DNA of 64,000 bases, from positions 62,001-126,000 of the forward strand of contig OENT01000025.1 in the NCBI GenBank assembly GCA_900239685.1, given 5' to 3'. The translations under genes were made by a program, and so were the position numbers. The notes below the pieces were generated by a model. The model ran no database searches and had not been told where the DNA came from. It saw nothing but the letters and a program-made list of their open reading frames with translations. Positions 51,404 through 63,971 of this stretch are shown piece after piece (position 1 is the stretch's first letter; every line of letters starts with the position of its first letter). Origin of the DNA: Rotaria macrura (taxonomy: Eukaryota > Rotifera > Eurotatoria > Philodinida > Philodinidae).

Positions 51404-53096
51404 AGGTTAAATGTTAAAGTCAATCTTTAAAATGAATCAAAAATCTATACAAACACTTATGGTCATCGAAGTATAAGATGGACAACGAAAATGAACAAAT
51501 TGATTTTCAGATCGCCTACAGATGTCTCTTGGTATTGGATTTTACTCGAGCATAAATTAATTAATAATATCTTCTTATTTAGAGCAAGTTCTCAGATATG
51601 TTACTCTAACATGGACATAGTCTAGCTAACCTTCTTCTGTAAAGATCCACTTCAAATTAACAGCGAATATTGTAATACTTTTTAAAAATTAAGAAAACGA
51701 TTGAATCAAGGTGACAATTAAATCTAAACAGTCAAGTTAATTTAAAACACTATTTACAATCTAAATCATGTTTCATTGATTTACATTGATTTACCTTTCT
51801 TTCCAATTTCGGATAGACTATGATTTAGCTACAATGCATCTCACCAAATCAAGAGAATCACGATTAAAAAAAGGAAGAAATCAAATTGATGTCTACGCAG
51901 TACACCATTCAGTAGATGATGACTATCGTAGTTTTTTCTATTGGCATATGTTTTCTTTTTGGTATCACGGAGCAGTACTGATCAGATAGAAACTAATTTG
52001 ACAAAGCATTGTTATTTTACAGATAAGAAAACATTTTGTTTTCTCCGTAAAACTGCATGTTTCGATGGTATTTTCGTCGTAGAGTAGGATTGCATAATTT
52101 TATCATCGTTATAAAATTTTAAAAAGCTTTTTTCTTCAAAACCTCTTAGATGAACCAATTATTGTGTAACTCCTTCCAAATCTATTTTCATTGGCAGCAC
52201 TGTGGCAAACAATCACTGCCCATCGATTGTAGCTGCTTCACTACAGCTGTCACTCTTGTTTAACCCATGTTAATTTCCACCATGGCTTAAGAACGCTTTA
52301 TCAATCTTAATTATTTCAGTTTTTGCATTGAGAAGTTGTTTTTTCATCAAAGAACAAAATTTTGAATGTCTCCCGGATATTTTATTGACATAGATATAAA
52401 TAGAATAATAATCCAAATGAACTTTTCGGGAAAAAAAAACGAATAAACAATAGATTTTCCTTGGCAATAAATAAAAAAAAGATCAGAGACATGAACATAT
52501 CAACTGCATCTATCTACTTAAAAATCATAAAAAAAGAAACAAAAAAAAGGAAAAGGGAAAAAAGTAAAAATAAATTCAAGTTTTTCTGCAAATAAAATAT
52601 GATTTAAAAAGCACAGTGAATACGGTATAGACAAGCACACACGCATAAGTGAGAACGCTGTATTAATATGAGCGAGAAAAAATTCTGATCACTATAGAAA
52701 GAGGAAGCGAACGAAGTCACCAGTAAGGGTGCTGAAAATAAATACACACTCATCCATATATATATATATGAGTTGTCCAAAATGAATTACAAGCAGACGA
52801 AGAACAACAAAGAATAATTTCTTTTGATTACAAGTAAAAGTTAAAACATACGGCTGATGAATTCATAAAAAGAAGATAACAAATCACCTCGTTCTAACTT
52901 ATGTGAATATTTTAACATAGAAAAGCAGCAGTAATATTCAGTTAAAGAAATACAGTTTAAATTTTCAAGACACTAGAAATGACACGGTTAAAATCAATGT
53001 CGAAAGAAGTTTATCAAAAACTTCTTTCAAAGGTTTAGTAAGATCAAATGGAAAACTATGTTGCATTGTGTGTCAAAACGAGGATCGAAACAAATA
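51404..53096. other. Intergenic, no gene seen
   Basis: Holds the TRMT2B-like promoter and the 3' region of the MARF1-like gene. The latter part is rich in A runs. A short TA run lies at 52757-52769. Frames at 51786-51989 and 52270-52467 have no recognisable features. Confidence 0.55.
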
Positions 53097-56000
53097 TCAA
53101 AATGGTGTCATTGATGGTGTAAAAGGTGTTGGCTGAGTATGTCCTCCGACTAAAAGTAAGGGAAAAAAGATTAGCATGATCACTGTTTCTTCGTGTTAAT
53201 TATCATGAAACGTACGTCGGAATTCGGGATTGAGTGTGATTATTTTAAAGTTGCGTCGACCACGAACTTGAGCAACAATGTGAATAGCATCAAAAAGACG
53301 AGGCATAGTCGGAAAGCCATAGTCTGTTGGATAAAGTAAGTGAGCAGAACCAGTTCGACGTTGATACTCAACAATAAAATCATCGTAAGCCATACGACCA
53401 TCGCATGCACTGAGAAGAAGTACCACGTTATAAGCAAAACATAATGGCGGAGTCAAACGAACTGTTTGATCGATCACCTATTTTTAATGAAAGTAAATGA
53501 TTGATAGAACGAACAGCATGTGAACAAACCTCGACATAGTCTCGTAATTCATGGCGACACATATTCAAAGTAACATCTTGCTTAAAACGAACAAGCATAT
53601 CTTGTTTTAACTGCCAAAACGACAATTGACATTGGGATAACATCAGTGTAAGAACAACGTTTTTAGCTAATTGAATCGCTGCTGGATTCGGTTCTTTCAT
53701 TGTAATTATAATGTCAGTTTCCGTATAGTGAAACTAAAAAAAGAGAGCATTTCTGAAATATAATAAAATAACAATTTTGTTTTGTTTTTGTCATACGTCA
53801 AGTTTATCTGTCATTGTAAGTAGTAACCCTTCAATGCTAGCTACGCCAAAATCTTCGGGATTTAATTCATTTCGATAAACTTGTAAATATTGTGCTTGAA
53901 GATCTTGTAATTTAAGTGGACCATGAGATTTTCGCACTAATTGTTCAATGTTTAATAAAATTGCATGTCCCATCATACTCGGTGTCAATTGAACAATTTT
54001 CTCGCCATTTTTATCTTCATTAATCTATTTTTTATACATAATCGAAATTTATTATTTTCTTATTGTACAAAAAGAAAATACTGTTTGTCTTTTAAACATT
54101 CATACTTTTACAACATGAGAAAGTTCTTCGAGTAAATCGATCAAACGAGAAAAGCCATATGTTTGTACTTTGCATTGATAACCAAAATGATGACTAAACA
54201 GTTAGATGTGTACATATTGATGGAATGTACAAGTTAATAATTCGTCTATTCTTTTTTTTCCTTCTTTCTTACTGATATGATGGAATAAATTTTTGAAACG
54301 GAATACTGAAATCAGGTAAGATACGAAGCATATCAATAACATCCTTTTCAAAATTACGCGTGGCATAAATTTCGAGATCAGTTCGTTCTAAATCCACAAT
54401 ACAAAAGAAACAAAGAATTAAAAAAGAATGCTTTGTTTTTCTCTCATAGTTTCAATTGATTACCTTTACGATATAGTTTAATAGTATCTTTATCAGCTTC
54501 AACAACTAATTCTTTATTATCTTTAACTTCATTGACAAGATCTTCCAAAAAGCACATACCAAAATCAGCAACACAAAATGGTTTTTTGTAAGCCATTTCT
54601 GAATGAATAAGAAAATAGGACAAAAAGGAATACGTAAGTTTATGGATTCCATTTAGAGTTCTTCATACCATATTCAAATGGAATTTCACTAATTAACATT
54701 GATCGTTGTGGTTTATTTTTTAGAATACGTATTATGTCATTGGTAAATCGTTTCATTTGACAACGATGTGTTATTGTCATTATACGTTTATTTCCATCAC
54801 CGAGAATCTATTTAAAAATCAACATTAAATATCTTATATCCATGCGTGCTTAATTGTACTTGAACAGATTTTGGTATAGCAAGTAAAAGATCAATTATTT
54901 TTGAAAAACCATAATCGGCTACACGACATTGTCGACTAAAATATTGATGATAGGCAGAAACAAATTTTGAAACAGGTAAACGACAATGATATCCTTGATT
55001 TTTTAGTAAATCAAGAACTTCACGTGAAAATTGTTGTAAACGTTGTTGAACTTCAGCGCACATATCGACATGCACTTTTATAAGAGAAAAAAGAAAGATT
55101 ATACATGAAAATTATTATCAATGAAGTCATATATAACTCACTATTGGATGTATCGAAAGGTGTTGGCATGTACGATACGCCTGGTGTATTAGAATATTGT
55201 ACTTTTTTAATGACTCCTTGTCCAGTTACGATTTGAATATCTTTGATACCTAGACATAGACATGAATAAAATTTTCTAGAACGAAAATAAAAAGCGAAAC
55301 TTACACGAAATATAATGTTCAAGTGGAACACCTTCGTTATGATCGTACAATGCTTCAAAATTATGATTGTAACATTGTGGAAAACTAAAAGAAAAATATG
55401 TGCAATTAAATTGAAAACTCATCTGTCTAAGTCAATTATGATGCAATCGAAATGTGAACATTGCACGTTGCTATTGTTGGAAATCATTGGAGAATCACTT
55501 GGTTCCATCTATCTTAGAACTCATTTTTTCGTCATGTTTTTACTTGATCTTCTGATTTGAAGCACCGAATATATGACAGATGTGGAACAGATTGTAAAAT
55601 CGGCTAAAAATATTTTCGTACTTGAAGTACTAGTACTGGTGACTCTTCGGAGACTAAGGAAATGAACATCAGAGCTCATCATGATTGAAAACCTCTTTCA
55701 GTAGAGAACTTAATATCAAACTGTGTCTCTTGAAAATTCTCCAACTATTATTTCCTATTTATGTCATTTTCTGCTTTTTCTTTTAACTTTTGTTTTTCTT
55801 CATTCAGAAAAAAGTCAAATGATATTTGAAGTTTTGTGAGAACCGTTTTCAAAGGCTCGTCTCATTCTAACAGTGTATTAATCAAGTAGTTTGTGTTTTT
55901 AAAATGAGAATTCACTGACATCAGTTATTTGAGCGTACATTAGTAATCTGGTATATGGAATTTGACGATTTAGAGATTCTCAACATTTGTGCTATCCAGA

Positions 56001-57162
56001 TAGATATCCGTTTTACTTAAAACTAAAAATAAAGGTAAAACGAAATTCATACCTTGCTAGTGGTATTGAACCATTATGTTGATTTAATAGTTGACGAACA
56101 TTATCAGCAAATGTACTGAATTGAATTTGAACAAAAGGCAAATCAAGATCCGGATTAACAATAAAATTTTTCGAACAATGTATTATACAAAAAGGTTGTT
56201 CCAGATGAGTCTAAGAAAATGAAAATTATGAATGATTATGGAAAATAGAAGGAACTTGAAAAGTCACATGCTTTACTTGAATATTATTTTCATCAAAACG
56301 TAGACGAAATGTAGGTAATAAACGAGCTACACGATTACCTCCATAATCTTGAATATCAATGACGTGTTTCATTGTATATAATTCACTTACATGAAGTGGC
56401 TTTTGGAAACTAGAGAAAAATTGAATTTTTCTTTTCTGTTTTTCAAAGTTCACTTTAGAAGAACCAACCGGCTTTGATATTCTTGAATGAGTGTAACAAG
56501 TACACAAGTACAATCTGGATGTTCTTTAAGTAAAAGTGCGATTTCTAAAGCTCGTCTATAGACATGAATAGTTAGGGACAAGGAATATATGGAACATGAA
56601 ATGGTGACATACTCAGCTGAATCGGCTGTTGAACCGGGTGGAGGAAGTGGTGCTGGAGGTGGTGGTGTTTCATATGAAGATGATGCAGTAAGTGCTGGTG
56701 TCATACGTGATCGTTTAATAGACGATGGTACTCGACTATACAAATCGGGTGTTACAGATCGTATCGGTGTTGAAAATTCGAGTTTCGTAATCGGTTGATG
56801 ATTACTAGTGAATGATCGACCAACTATTGAGTATAGAAGAAAAATAAAAGATGGAAATTACAAAATCAATCTCATATCGTTTCTTTTTTACCAGTTGCTC
56901 GATTAGTAACATCTGAAAATGGTCGTTTTGTAGCACTGTTGATCGGTGATTGAGGTCCGAGTTCACTCATTACCGACCGAGGTGTATAAATAGGTGGTTC
57001 ATGTATTGATGACACATTCCATTGAGATGGACTTGACATCCACCACGTCGGAGTAGTGGGTTGCATGAAGCCCGAATCTATAGAATCATTATCACCTAGT
57101 AAACTTAGTACTGTTTGCTTATCAAAGTCGGGTCCAAGAAACCATAGAACGCTAGGATCCAT
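53097..57162 (-). CDS. MARF1: MARF1-like multi-LOTUS protein without visible NYN domain
   Basis: Sixteen exons (5' to 3'): 56892-57162, 56613-56823, 56469-56555, 56277-56409, 56053-56210, 55305-55384, 55142-55249, 54860-55074, 54669-54807, 54464-54598, 54273-54387, 54106-54193, 53797-54024, 53530-53733, 53216-53477, 53097-53149; 828 residues. The Ser/Pro-rich N-terminus (1-160) is followed by about eight LOTUS (OST-HTH) repeats, at roughly 161-240, 270-345, 355-420, 430-505, 520-580, 595-660, 665-735 and 735-800. Clear family blocks are FVSAYHQYFSRQCRVADYGF, ILGDGNKRIMTITHRCQMKR and FIPSYHHHFGYQCKVQTYGF. Vertebrate MARF1 is a germline RNA regulator with an NYN RNase plus LOTUS repeats, about 1,740 residues; the NYN part is not seen here. 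The start is uncertain: the frame continues upstream to an acceptor near 57220. The third exon may instead end at 56454. Confidence 0.9.
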
Positions 57163-57385
57163 TTCGGCAGCAGCACTTTTTGGTTGGTGTTGTTGCAGTT
57201 GAAAATCGTATGACCTACCGAGATGAAAATAAATGGATGAAAACTTAAAACTAATGAACTAACATCGAGTATGACATTGTTCGGTATTTGCTTTTGATGA
57301 AAAGATAGAAAACAAGTCGACGTCGAACACTTTTTATGTGTATATCTGTTATAGACACATGTACTGCTATATTCTTATAAATATA

Positions 57386-57388
<3 letters not shown>

Positions 57389-57416
<28 letters not shown>
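57389..57416. repeat. (AT)n microsatellite
   Basis: Fourteen AT units upstream of the MARF1-like gene, possibly in its promoter or a 5' intron. Confidence 0.95.
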
Positions 57417-57419
<3 letters not shown>

Positions 57420-57564
57420 TGTGTGTCTGTATGTATGTCTATGTGTAATTACTGGACGACGATATTAAAAGGAAGAGAAAAGTCGAGAAAACAACTAATG
57501 AACAACTATTCGTGTTTCTTTCTGTTCGTTCCGATCAGGTGCCTCGAAGTAATCATATGAACTA

Positions 57565-57565
<1 letters not shown>

Positions 57566-57597
<32 letters not shown>
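57566..57597. repeat. (TA)n microsatellite
   Basis: Sixteen TA units, the longest such run in the window, between the MARF1-like and CDX genes. Confidence 0.95.
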
Positions 57598-57601
<4 letters not shown>

Positions 57602-57840
57602 GAAATCACCATTGTAGTTATCGTACACTGTATTGCAAGCTTTATGATAGAAAGAAAAGAGAGGAATGTCCTTTAACGCCAACGCAAATATGTTGTCTTA
57701 CAATCACCATTTTTCCAGAAAAACAAAATGATAGATAGATTACGATCAAAATATTATTTTCTAGAGTTATCAAAAATCGAAAAAAAAAGAATTTTTTCTC
57801 CAAGTCTTTTAGCAGAAGAAATACAAGATAATAAATAGAA

Positions 57841-60324
57841 TCACACATAATTTTGATAATAAGTTGGACTTTCAAGACCACCATCACTTGCTGAATCAGC
57901 ATCGGTTGAATTATTCAATTGTCTTGAACATATTTCTTGTCGTTTTTTATTTAATTTACGTTCTTTTGCACGACGATTTTGAAACCAAATTTTAATCTGT
58001 TTGATAAAAACAAAAGGAAAATTGAAATTGAACATACGATTTCCTATTATTTTTTTTTGCTTCTATTTCGTTTTGCTTACTTGACGTTCACTTAATGCAA
58101 GCGCAGATGATAAAGCTGCTTTACGTGGTATTGAAATGTATTTTGATATGGTAAATTCATTTTCAAGTTCATATCGTTGACGATCAGTGTAAACGATACG
58201 ATATTTATCACGTGTACGCGTTTTTCCTAGAACAATGAATTATAATTATTTTCTTTCATTTTGACTGCTATAAAACTTTATAACAGTCGAGCTAATAAAA
58301 TTTTTTTACTAGTGTTGATTTCAGGTATAAAAACTGTATGCATTCATATGAATATGCAGCACAATTAAACTTCTCGTCTAGAGGTAAGTAATTATTCAAA
58401 AACAGTATCAACTTTCAATTATTCATTTGTCAAATGAATTAATGTCTAACGAATACATGCAAAGTAAGCTGAATTTCAACAATTTATTCTCAAATCAAAA
58501 ATAAATCTGTCGCAATCATTATCATGAACAATTATAGTAGACATACAGAAAAATTTACAGAGTAGCTATGTTTGTAATCATCGTTGCTACAAAGACTGTT
58601 ATTGTCATCATCGTTTTCAGAAGAAAATGAATTAAAAACGTTTCATTAGACATGCATCTATTATTGAATAATCGATGGCTTCATCGACACGATCAATACT
58701 TTTCATCTCCAATCGCCTATATCTGTAATCTTAACTAGATCAGTTTTAATTGTTAGAGTAAAGTATTCTATCACAGATAGTTATATATGACAATGTTCTA
58801 TAATCATAATAATGAAATACATGAGCAACTTCAAAAGAATGAAATTTCGATGAAGTGTTTAAGAGTTTCGCGAATCTAATTTTTACATATTAAGTAATAT
58901 CTACTGAAAAATAAGCCAAATCTGTAACAGTCAATCTAATTTATATTTTTATCTTGAGTTTCAAGAAATTTTACTGAGTTTCTAACGTTTACAAATGAGA
59001 TCTAAATGAAACTGTCAACATATGTTATGAACTATTGAATAACTTCATAGGTCTAACACTTGTTCAAAAGATTGTCTCATAACTGCAAAAGAAAGCAATA
59101 AGAAGATAACGAATCCCGATAGAGAAGTATCTAATCAGTGTATCAATGATCAGCAAATTTTCATTAGTTCAAAAGATTCTATCACGTATGAAATGATATT
59201 CACTTTTAACATATGTTTTGTTTTCATTTTAATTTACTATAGGAATTGAACGAAAGTGTTTCAGTTAACATTTCTTTTCTATTTAGAATGTTTCGTTGTC
59301 CCACTTGAGTGATGAGTTCACGATTATTCTTATCAATGTATGTATATCAACAATTGAAAGTCATAAAAGAAAGAAAATGTACACGCACTACGGTACTATT
59401 TTATGGCGCTCGGCATTCGTTTTCTTTTTTCTAGTTACAAAAATCAATCAAAACAGATCGTTAGCTCTCTCATATCCCTTAAATTGTTTACATTCAACAC
59501 CGAACACTCTGATCGATGCATAACACCAATGTGGAAGCGCGTGTTTAGGCTATATTCAATTCAATGCCCTTTTTACTTTTTCTTCTTTGTATTTTGAAAA
59601 GGTCATTGGAAAAGTGTGACATACCATTTGCTGGATTTTTAGGTGGTGTTGGAGTCAATTGTGATTTATACCAATTTTGCTGTTGTTCTTGACTTTTAGA
59701 ATACGAAGAATTCGATGGCTCTTCTTTACTATCCGATAATGGTTGTTCAAGATTATTTGATGATTCATAGTACGATGCTGGACTATAAGGTGATTCAAAT
59801 TTAATTGGCGGAAGTGACGGTGTTGGTGTTGGCCATTGTGGTTGATCATAGAAATTATTGTTTGCATATGTATAAGAATGATAATTCGTTGGTGTCTGAT
59901 ATTCATTTGAAGTCAGCCAAATACCTCCGTCGTTCGATGATGACGGTACTGGTGGTGGTTGTGGCGGCGGTGCAGAATAAAGATGTTGATGAATATGATG
60001 ATGATGATGTGTCGATGATATAGTTGCAGTTGAATTCAATTGTGATAAATGTAAAGTTGGTCCAGATCCAAGCGTTTCAATAGTTTGACTTGTTGATGGT
60101 GATGATTGAATTTGATCAATAATTGGATTTGTTATTGACGGTGCAGGTATTGTTAAAATGTTATGAGTTGCAGGTGTTCCTGGCCAATAGTTGTAGTCAA
60201 ACGCTTCTAACTTCGATGTTGTTGTATAATCGGTGTAAGGTGAATAATTGCTATAGGACGTTTCATAATGACGAGCATTGGATTCATGATCAATAGATAT
60301 TACTGATGGATAGTTGGTGTTCAT
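57841..60324 (-). CDS. CDX: Caudal/CDX ParaHox homeodomain transcription factor
   Basis: Three exons (5' to 3'): 59625-60324, 58081-58226, 57841-57996, giving 333 residues. The homeodomain (about 235-296) begins [20 protein letters not shown] and ends with helix 3 [17 protein letters not shown], followed by LNKKR; DKYR.VYTD and the RAKERK(I/L)NKK tail are diagnostic for caudal/CDX. The homeodomain is split by an intron at RQ/IK, a position also found in CDX genes elsewhere. The N-terminal region is rich in Ser, Thr, Pro, Tyr and His, with a five-His run and a QNWY motif where CDX proteins carry the WM hexapeptide for PBX contact. CDX acts in the nucleus in posterior and gut patterning. Intron 1 is 1,398 nt. 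The start is the first ATG of the long frame, MNTNYPSV. Confidence 0.95.
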
Positions 60325-63300
60325 TGCCTAAACTTATACGTGAAATATAGAATCTGTTCGAACATTTAATTAATTATTTGTCGTATGGATTTCTTCTCTC
60401 TCGTCATGCTTGATTGATATAGTCTCTCTCTTGGGATAGTTCGTGAAAAAGAAATGAAGAAAACATTTTATGTTACCTGTTTGATGATTAAAGGTGTTAG
60501 TAATGACGCAATAAATACAAGTGATGATTTCACGGATAATCAAATTTTGTTTTTTGTTATTGTAGTAATAAAATTAGAACTTTTCGATGTAGCTTGAATC
60601 ACATGATATAATCATAAAAAATGTAGGAATTATTTCCTTCAATTGAGAGCAATGATGATGATACGTATATATTGAGAGAAGTAAATGTGTGTGTATACAC
60701 TGGACTTCTTCTTTTCTTTTTATGATTCAATGTCTGTGTCGAATAACACTATTTCTCTTGACGATAAATCGATAAGAGGAGAGCAAGAGAGAGCAAGAGA
60801 AAGATAAATATGAAATTTTTATTGGTCGAAGAAAAAGAAATCATGTTATTGGTTTGTCGAGAAGCAGAAAAAAGGAATATCGATGCAATGGGGAAAATTT
60901 TTTAACTCTACGCCGACAGAAAAAAGTTGCAAGTGAAAATAAAAGGTCTGCATCCGAATGTAACCACTTTACAATGTTCTCATTAGTTTTTAATGACGAA
61001 CTCAGGTAGTCAACATGGCGGGGGCAGAGATATCACGATTTGATCTCAACGGAAGAAAAATTATTGATCGAATAGAAGGCAAACAGAGATTGTAAAATTG
61101 ACAAAGTAAATCATGAGAATTTTTTAAGATTCTCCAGTTACCCATTGAATAAGAACATGATCAAAAATAAATAAAGATACTTTGCTTTACTACATACTTT
61201 TAACTTAATATTATACTATTATCATTGTACTTGTAGGACCATGGACTATATTTCAATTGAAGGTAATACGTGTTTCGTTAAGCAATCTGTTTTGATTTTC
61301 TCTGCTGTGATCATCTGATTTATGGACTGAATAAACTTCAAATGATAAAAAAAAAATTTCGAAAAATCACATTGACGTCATGATGTATTAATTTCATGTC
61401 CGTTTCAACATATCTATTCACAAATGAAAATATTCGATTGTTCTACTATACGATTCATTTTATTTTTGCTTCACATTTTTTGAAAATATCTTGCATTGAA
61501 ACAGGCTTCAATTATTTTTTTCTTATGTCCTACTTATGAAATTTTATGTATGTTCAAAAATTGGTAGTATTTATTACAAGTAGACTTATCTTTTGTAGTA
61601 TTTGCTGTCATGTTACGTTTCGTTTAAATTCCAGATATCATATTATCGATAGCAAAAATAAGCATCTTTATGAAATATAAATTGTCATGAACTAAAGTTT
61701 CAACAAAAAATATGATGGAGTATTGATCTATAGGCATGTCACTGAAGATTTTGTTTGCAAATATAAATACGTGCAATCTAAGACGATTTCGATGTTATTC
61801 ATCAAACTCTCTCTACTGAGAAAATTTTTCATTAATTTCTGTTAAATCGTTTTCGAAAAGCTAAGGGACAGTGGGGTTACATTCCTACTAGATTGGCGAT
61901 ACAAAATTGAAAAACACAAGAACGTAGTTCAAAATTTCTCTGGATCAACTTTTTTCTAAATTCGTATTATAACATTCTATTAAATCCATTCATTTTTTTT
62001 TAAATGAACTTCAGCTACAAGGACGTTTTTCGATGTTAGAAATTCATATAGTTAGGATTGGCATTGTAGATTGTTGGAGCAATATAAAAAAATGCAAGAA
62101 TAGAAAAGAAAATCTATCGAAATTGTACAAGACATTGCTGTTGACTAGTTTATCAACCACTTACATTAGTCTGTTTGTAGCGAATTTTTCCAAATATATT
62201 GTTTCTGTAATAACTTGGCATGAATGAAAATTGCTTTTATTTTTCATAGAATCAAATAACACTAGAGAAATATTATCAATTTTTCCTTCAAGTGGTCTTA
62301 TATTGATTAATTCCGTTGGATGTTCAATCACGGTGTACTCGAGAAGATAAGGATTCTTTCATGCAATTGAATTGCATCGTCATTTCTTTTTTCTACTTAC
62401 CTTCTGTTAGATTATTATTCTTATTATGCTATCTTTTTCAATCAAAGGCTAATAAAAATCAATCTGTGTGAAAGAAAACGATATAGAATCATGAGAATTA
62501 TCTGTTGATCTCATTTGAACAAACATATAACAAATATTGTTGTCCATATGCTATTTGTTCGACAGAGAATCAAATTCGTTTATCAATCTCATTGATAATT
62601 TAAGCTTGTTGTCACTTGAGTGAAAGGAAGACTTCGACTTCTCCACCTTCGTTTTCTTCACACATACGTGCGACCAATCACATGAACTTATTTAGTGTTC
62701 ATACTAATTGATTCGATGACCTGTTGATGTCTTGTCTCAATTGGCACGATGGAAAAAGTCAAACTGAGCATAAAATTGATACCATTCATAGACATGTATG
62801 TATTCAATAGAGTTAGAATAAATATGATATTGTCTTATTTTTAATTCAGAAAATTATATACACACATACGACAGAAACTTTATTCTCCGATAGTAAATTG
62901 ATAGTCACAACTGTACAACAAGGTTAAAATAAAAAGAATAGAGACATATAATATTATCACGTAGTTAAAAAAACTTTGTCAATCGTGGATTTTCAATGCA
63001 TGTGATCTAGTGAAGTAGTATAAATACCAGTAGCGAAGCGTATAATACACCACAGCAAGTAATTAAACTAGAGCTAGCACCTCTCTCTCTCTCTTTCTCT
63101 CGCTTCCGTGAAATAATAAAATTTATACGAAACATCTCTCAGTTGTTTTTTTTCAATGGGGATTCACATAAAAGGCTAACCATGAAATTATATAAAAAAA
63201 CGACGATTCATGCAGCAAAAAATTGGCAGCAAGCAATAAAAAAAGCCATGCAAACTAGCTAATTTTATTACTATACATTTTTTTTAAATTTAAATATTCT

Positions 63301-63449
63301 CTTTGTTTTTCATTTCTGTATAGCGTTGATTTTAAACAAATTACGAAAAAATGTTTTAGCCTGTAGTTTTGAGTTTTGTAACTGTAAAAGAATTTCGTCG
63401 ATTGTGTCTGAATAATATAGACAAAAAGAAAAAAAAAGAAAAACAATCA
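60325..63449. other. Upstream region of CDX, no gene seen
   Basis: About 3.1 kb between the CDX start and the stop of the next gene. The first 600 nt contain GA-rich and CT-rich stretches and likely include the CDX promoter. A GC patch (ATGGCGGGGGCAGAG) lies near 61015 and a CT run at 63081-63101. Frames at 62033-62227 and 63255-63446 have no recognisable features. Confidence 0.5.
63081..63101. repeat. (CT)n run
   Basis: About ten CT units with one TTT interruption, some 350 nt beyond the stop codon of the right-edge gene. Confidence 0.9.
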
Positions 63450-63971
63450 TTAACGTAGAACAAGTCTAGCAAGAGGGTTGCTTAATGAATATAAAAGAGA
63501 TTCCGACATTCGTGTTGATGATGTATTAGTCGTACCTGGGTCAGGTGTTGGTGGTGGTGGAAGAGGATGATAAACAGAAGCTAAATGTTCAAGTTGTTCG
63601 TCAGTTAACACATTGAGAGGACCGGCTCGGTCATCTTCATCATCAGTTATTTGTGATGAATAGCCATCACTTGTATTTCTTCGATGAGTATTATGTGACT
63701 TTGACTTTGATTGCTTATCTGAATCAATAATAACGATTTGAGGTGGTGATTGCTGTGAGCTAAGAAATTGTTCTTTCGAATTTGTTGGTGTTGTTAGTTC
63801 ATCATCAGGTGAAGTTCGACTGCTCGTATTAGCAAATATGCCAGCTGGTAATGTTTCCGTACGCAGTAAACATGAGCGAAGTAGTTGTTCGGGGCGATTT
63901 ACTGATTTTGTTGGACGGATTTTCGGTGATGCAGGTGGACTTGCTTGATTCGGAGATGGTACGGGACTTTC
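63450..63971 (-). CDS. C-terminal exon of an unrecognised gene running off the right edge
   Basis: A 174-codon frame (173 residues and stop) begins after a good acceptor (CCGTTTAG) at 63972-63973 and ends in TAA. It is Ser/Pro/Thr-rich and low in hydrophobics, with an opening SPVPSPNQASPPASPK, a middle RPEQLLRSCLLRTETLPAGI, an acidic SQITDDEDD, then LNVLTDEQLEHLASVYHP and a proline run PLPPPPTPDPG. Codon use is like that of the neighbouring real genes, and phase 0 entry fits. No known family was recognised; it is probably the disordered C-terminus of a larger cytoplasmic or nuclear protein. A possible donor within GGTACGAC near 63536 means the last 28 codons could be intronic. Upstream exons lie outside the window. 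Confidence 0.65.
   Translation of the reverse strand, partial: ESPVPSPNQASPPASPKIRPTKSVNRPEQLLRSCLLRTETLPAGIFANTSSRTSPDDELTTPTNSKEQFLSSQQSPPQIVIIDSDKQSKSKSHNTHRRNTSDGYSSQITDDEDDRAGPLNVLTDEQLEHLASVYHPLPPPPTPDPGTTNTSSTRMSESLLYSLSNPLARLVLR

Larger units (their letters stand above)
57163..57840. other. Short spacer between CDX and MARF1-like genes, with TA repeats
   Basis: About 680 nt between the CDX stop and the first assured MARF1-like ATG, both on the minus strand. Two long TA runs occupy much of it, with a GTGTGTCTGTATGTATGTC stretch between. A possible additional coding segment reaches up to about 57220. There is too little open sequence for an NYN domain. Confidence 0.6.

Noticed and set aside
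53196-53215. Reading through to a stop at 53196 as the MARF1-like C-terminus
   Set aside because: A consensus donor (GTACGT) at 53215 and a good acceptor at 53150 give an in-phase final exon; the read-through tail is the less likely form but not excluded.
59805-60023. 72-codon + frame opposite CDX
   Set aside because: Antisense shadow of the His- and Pro-rich CDX exon.
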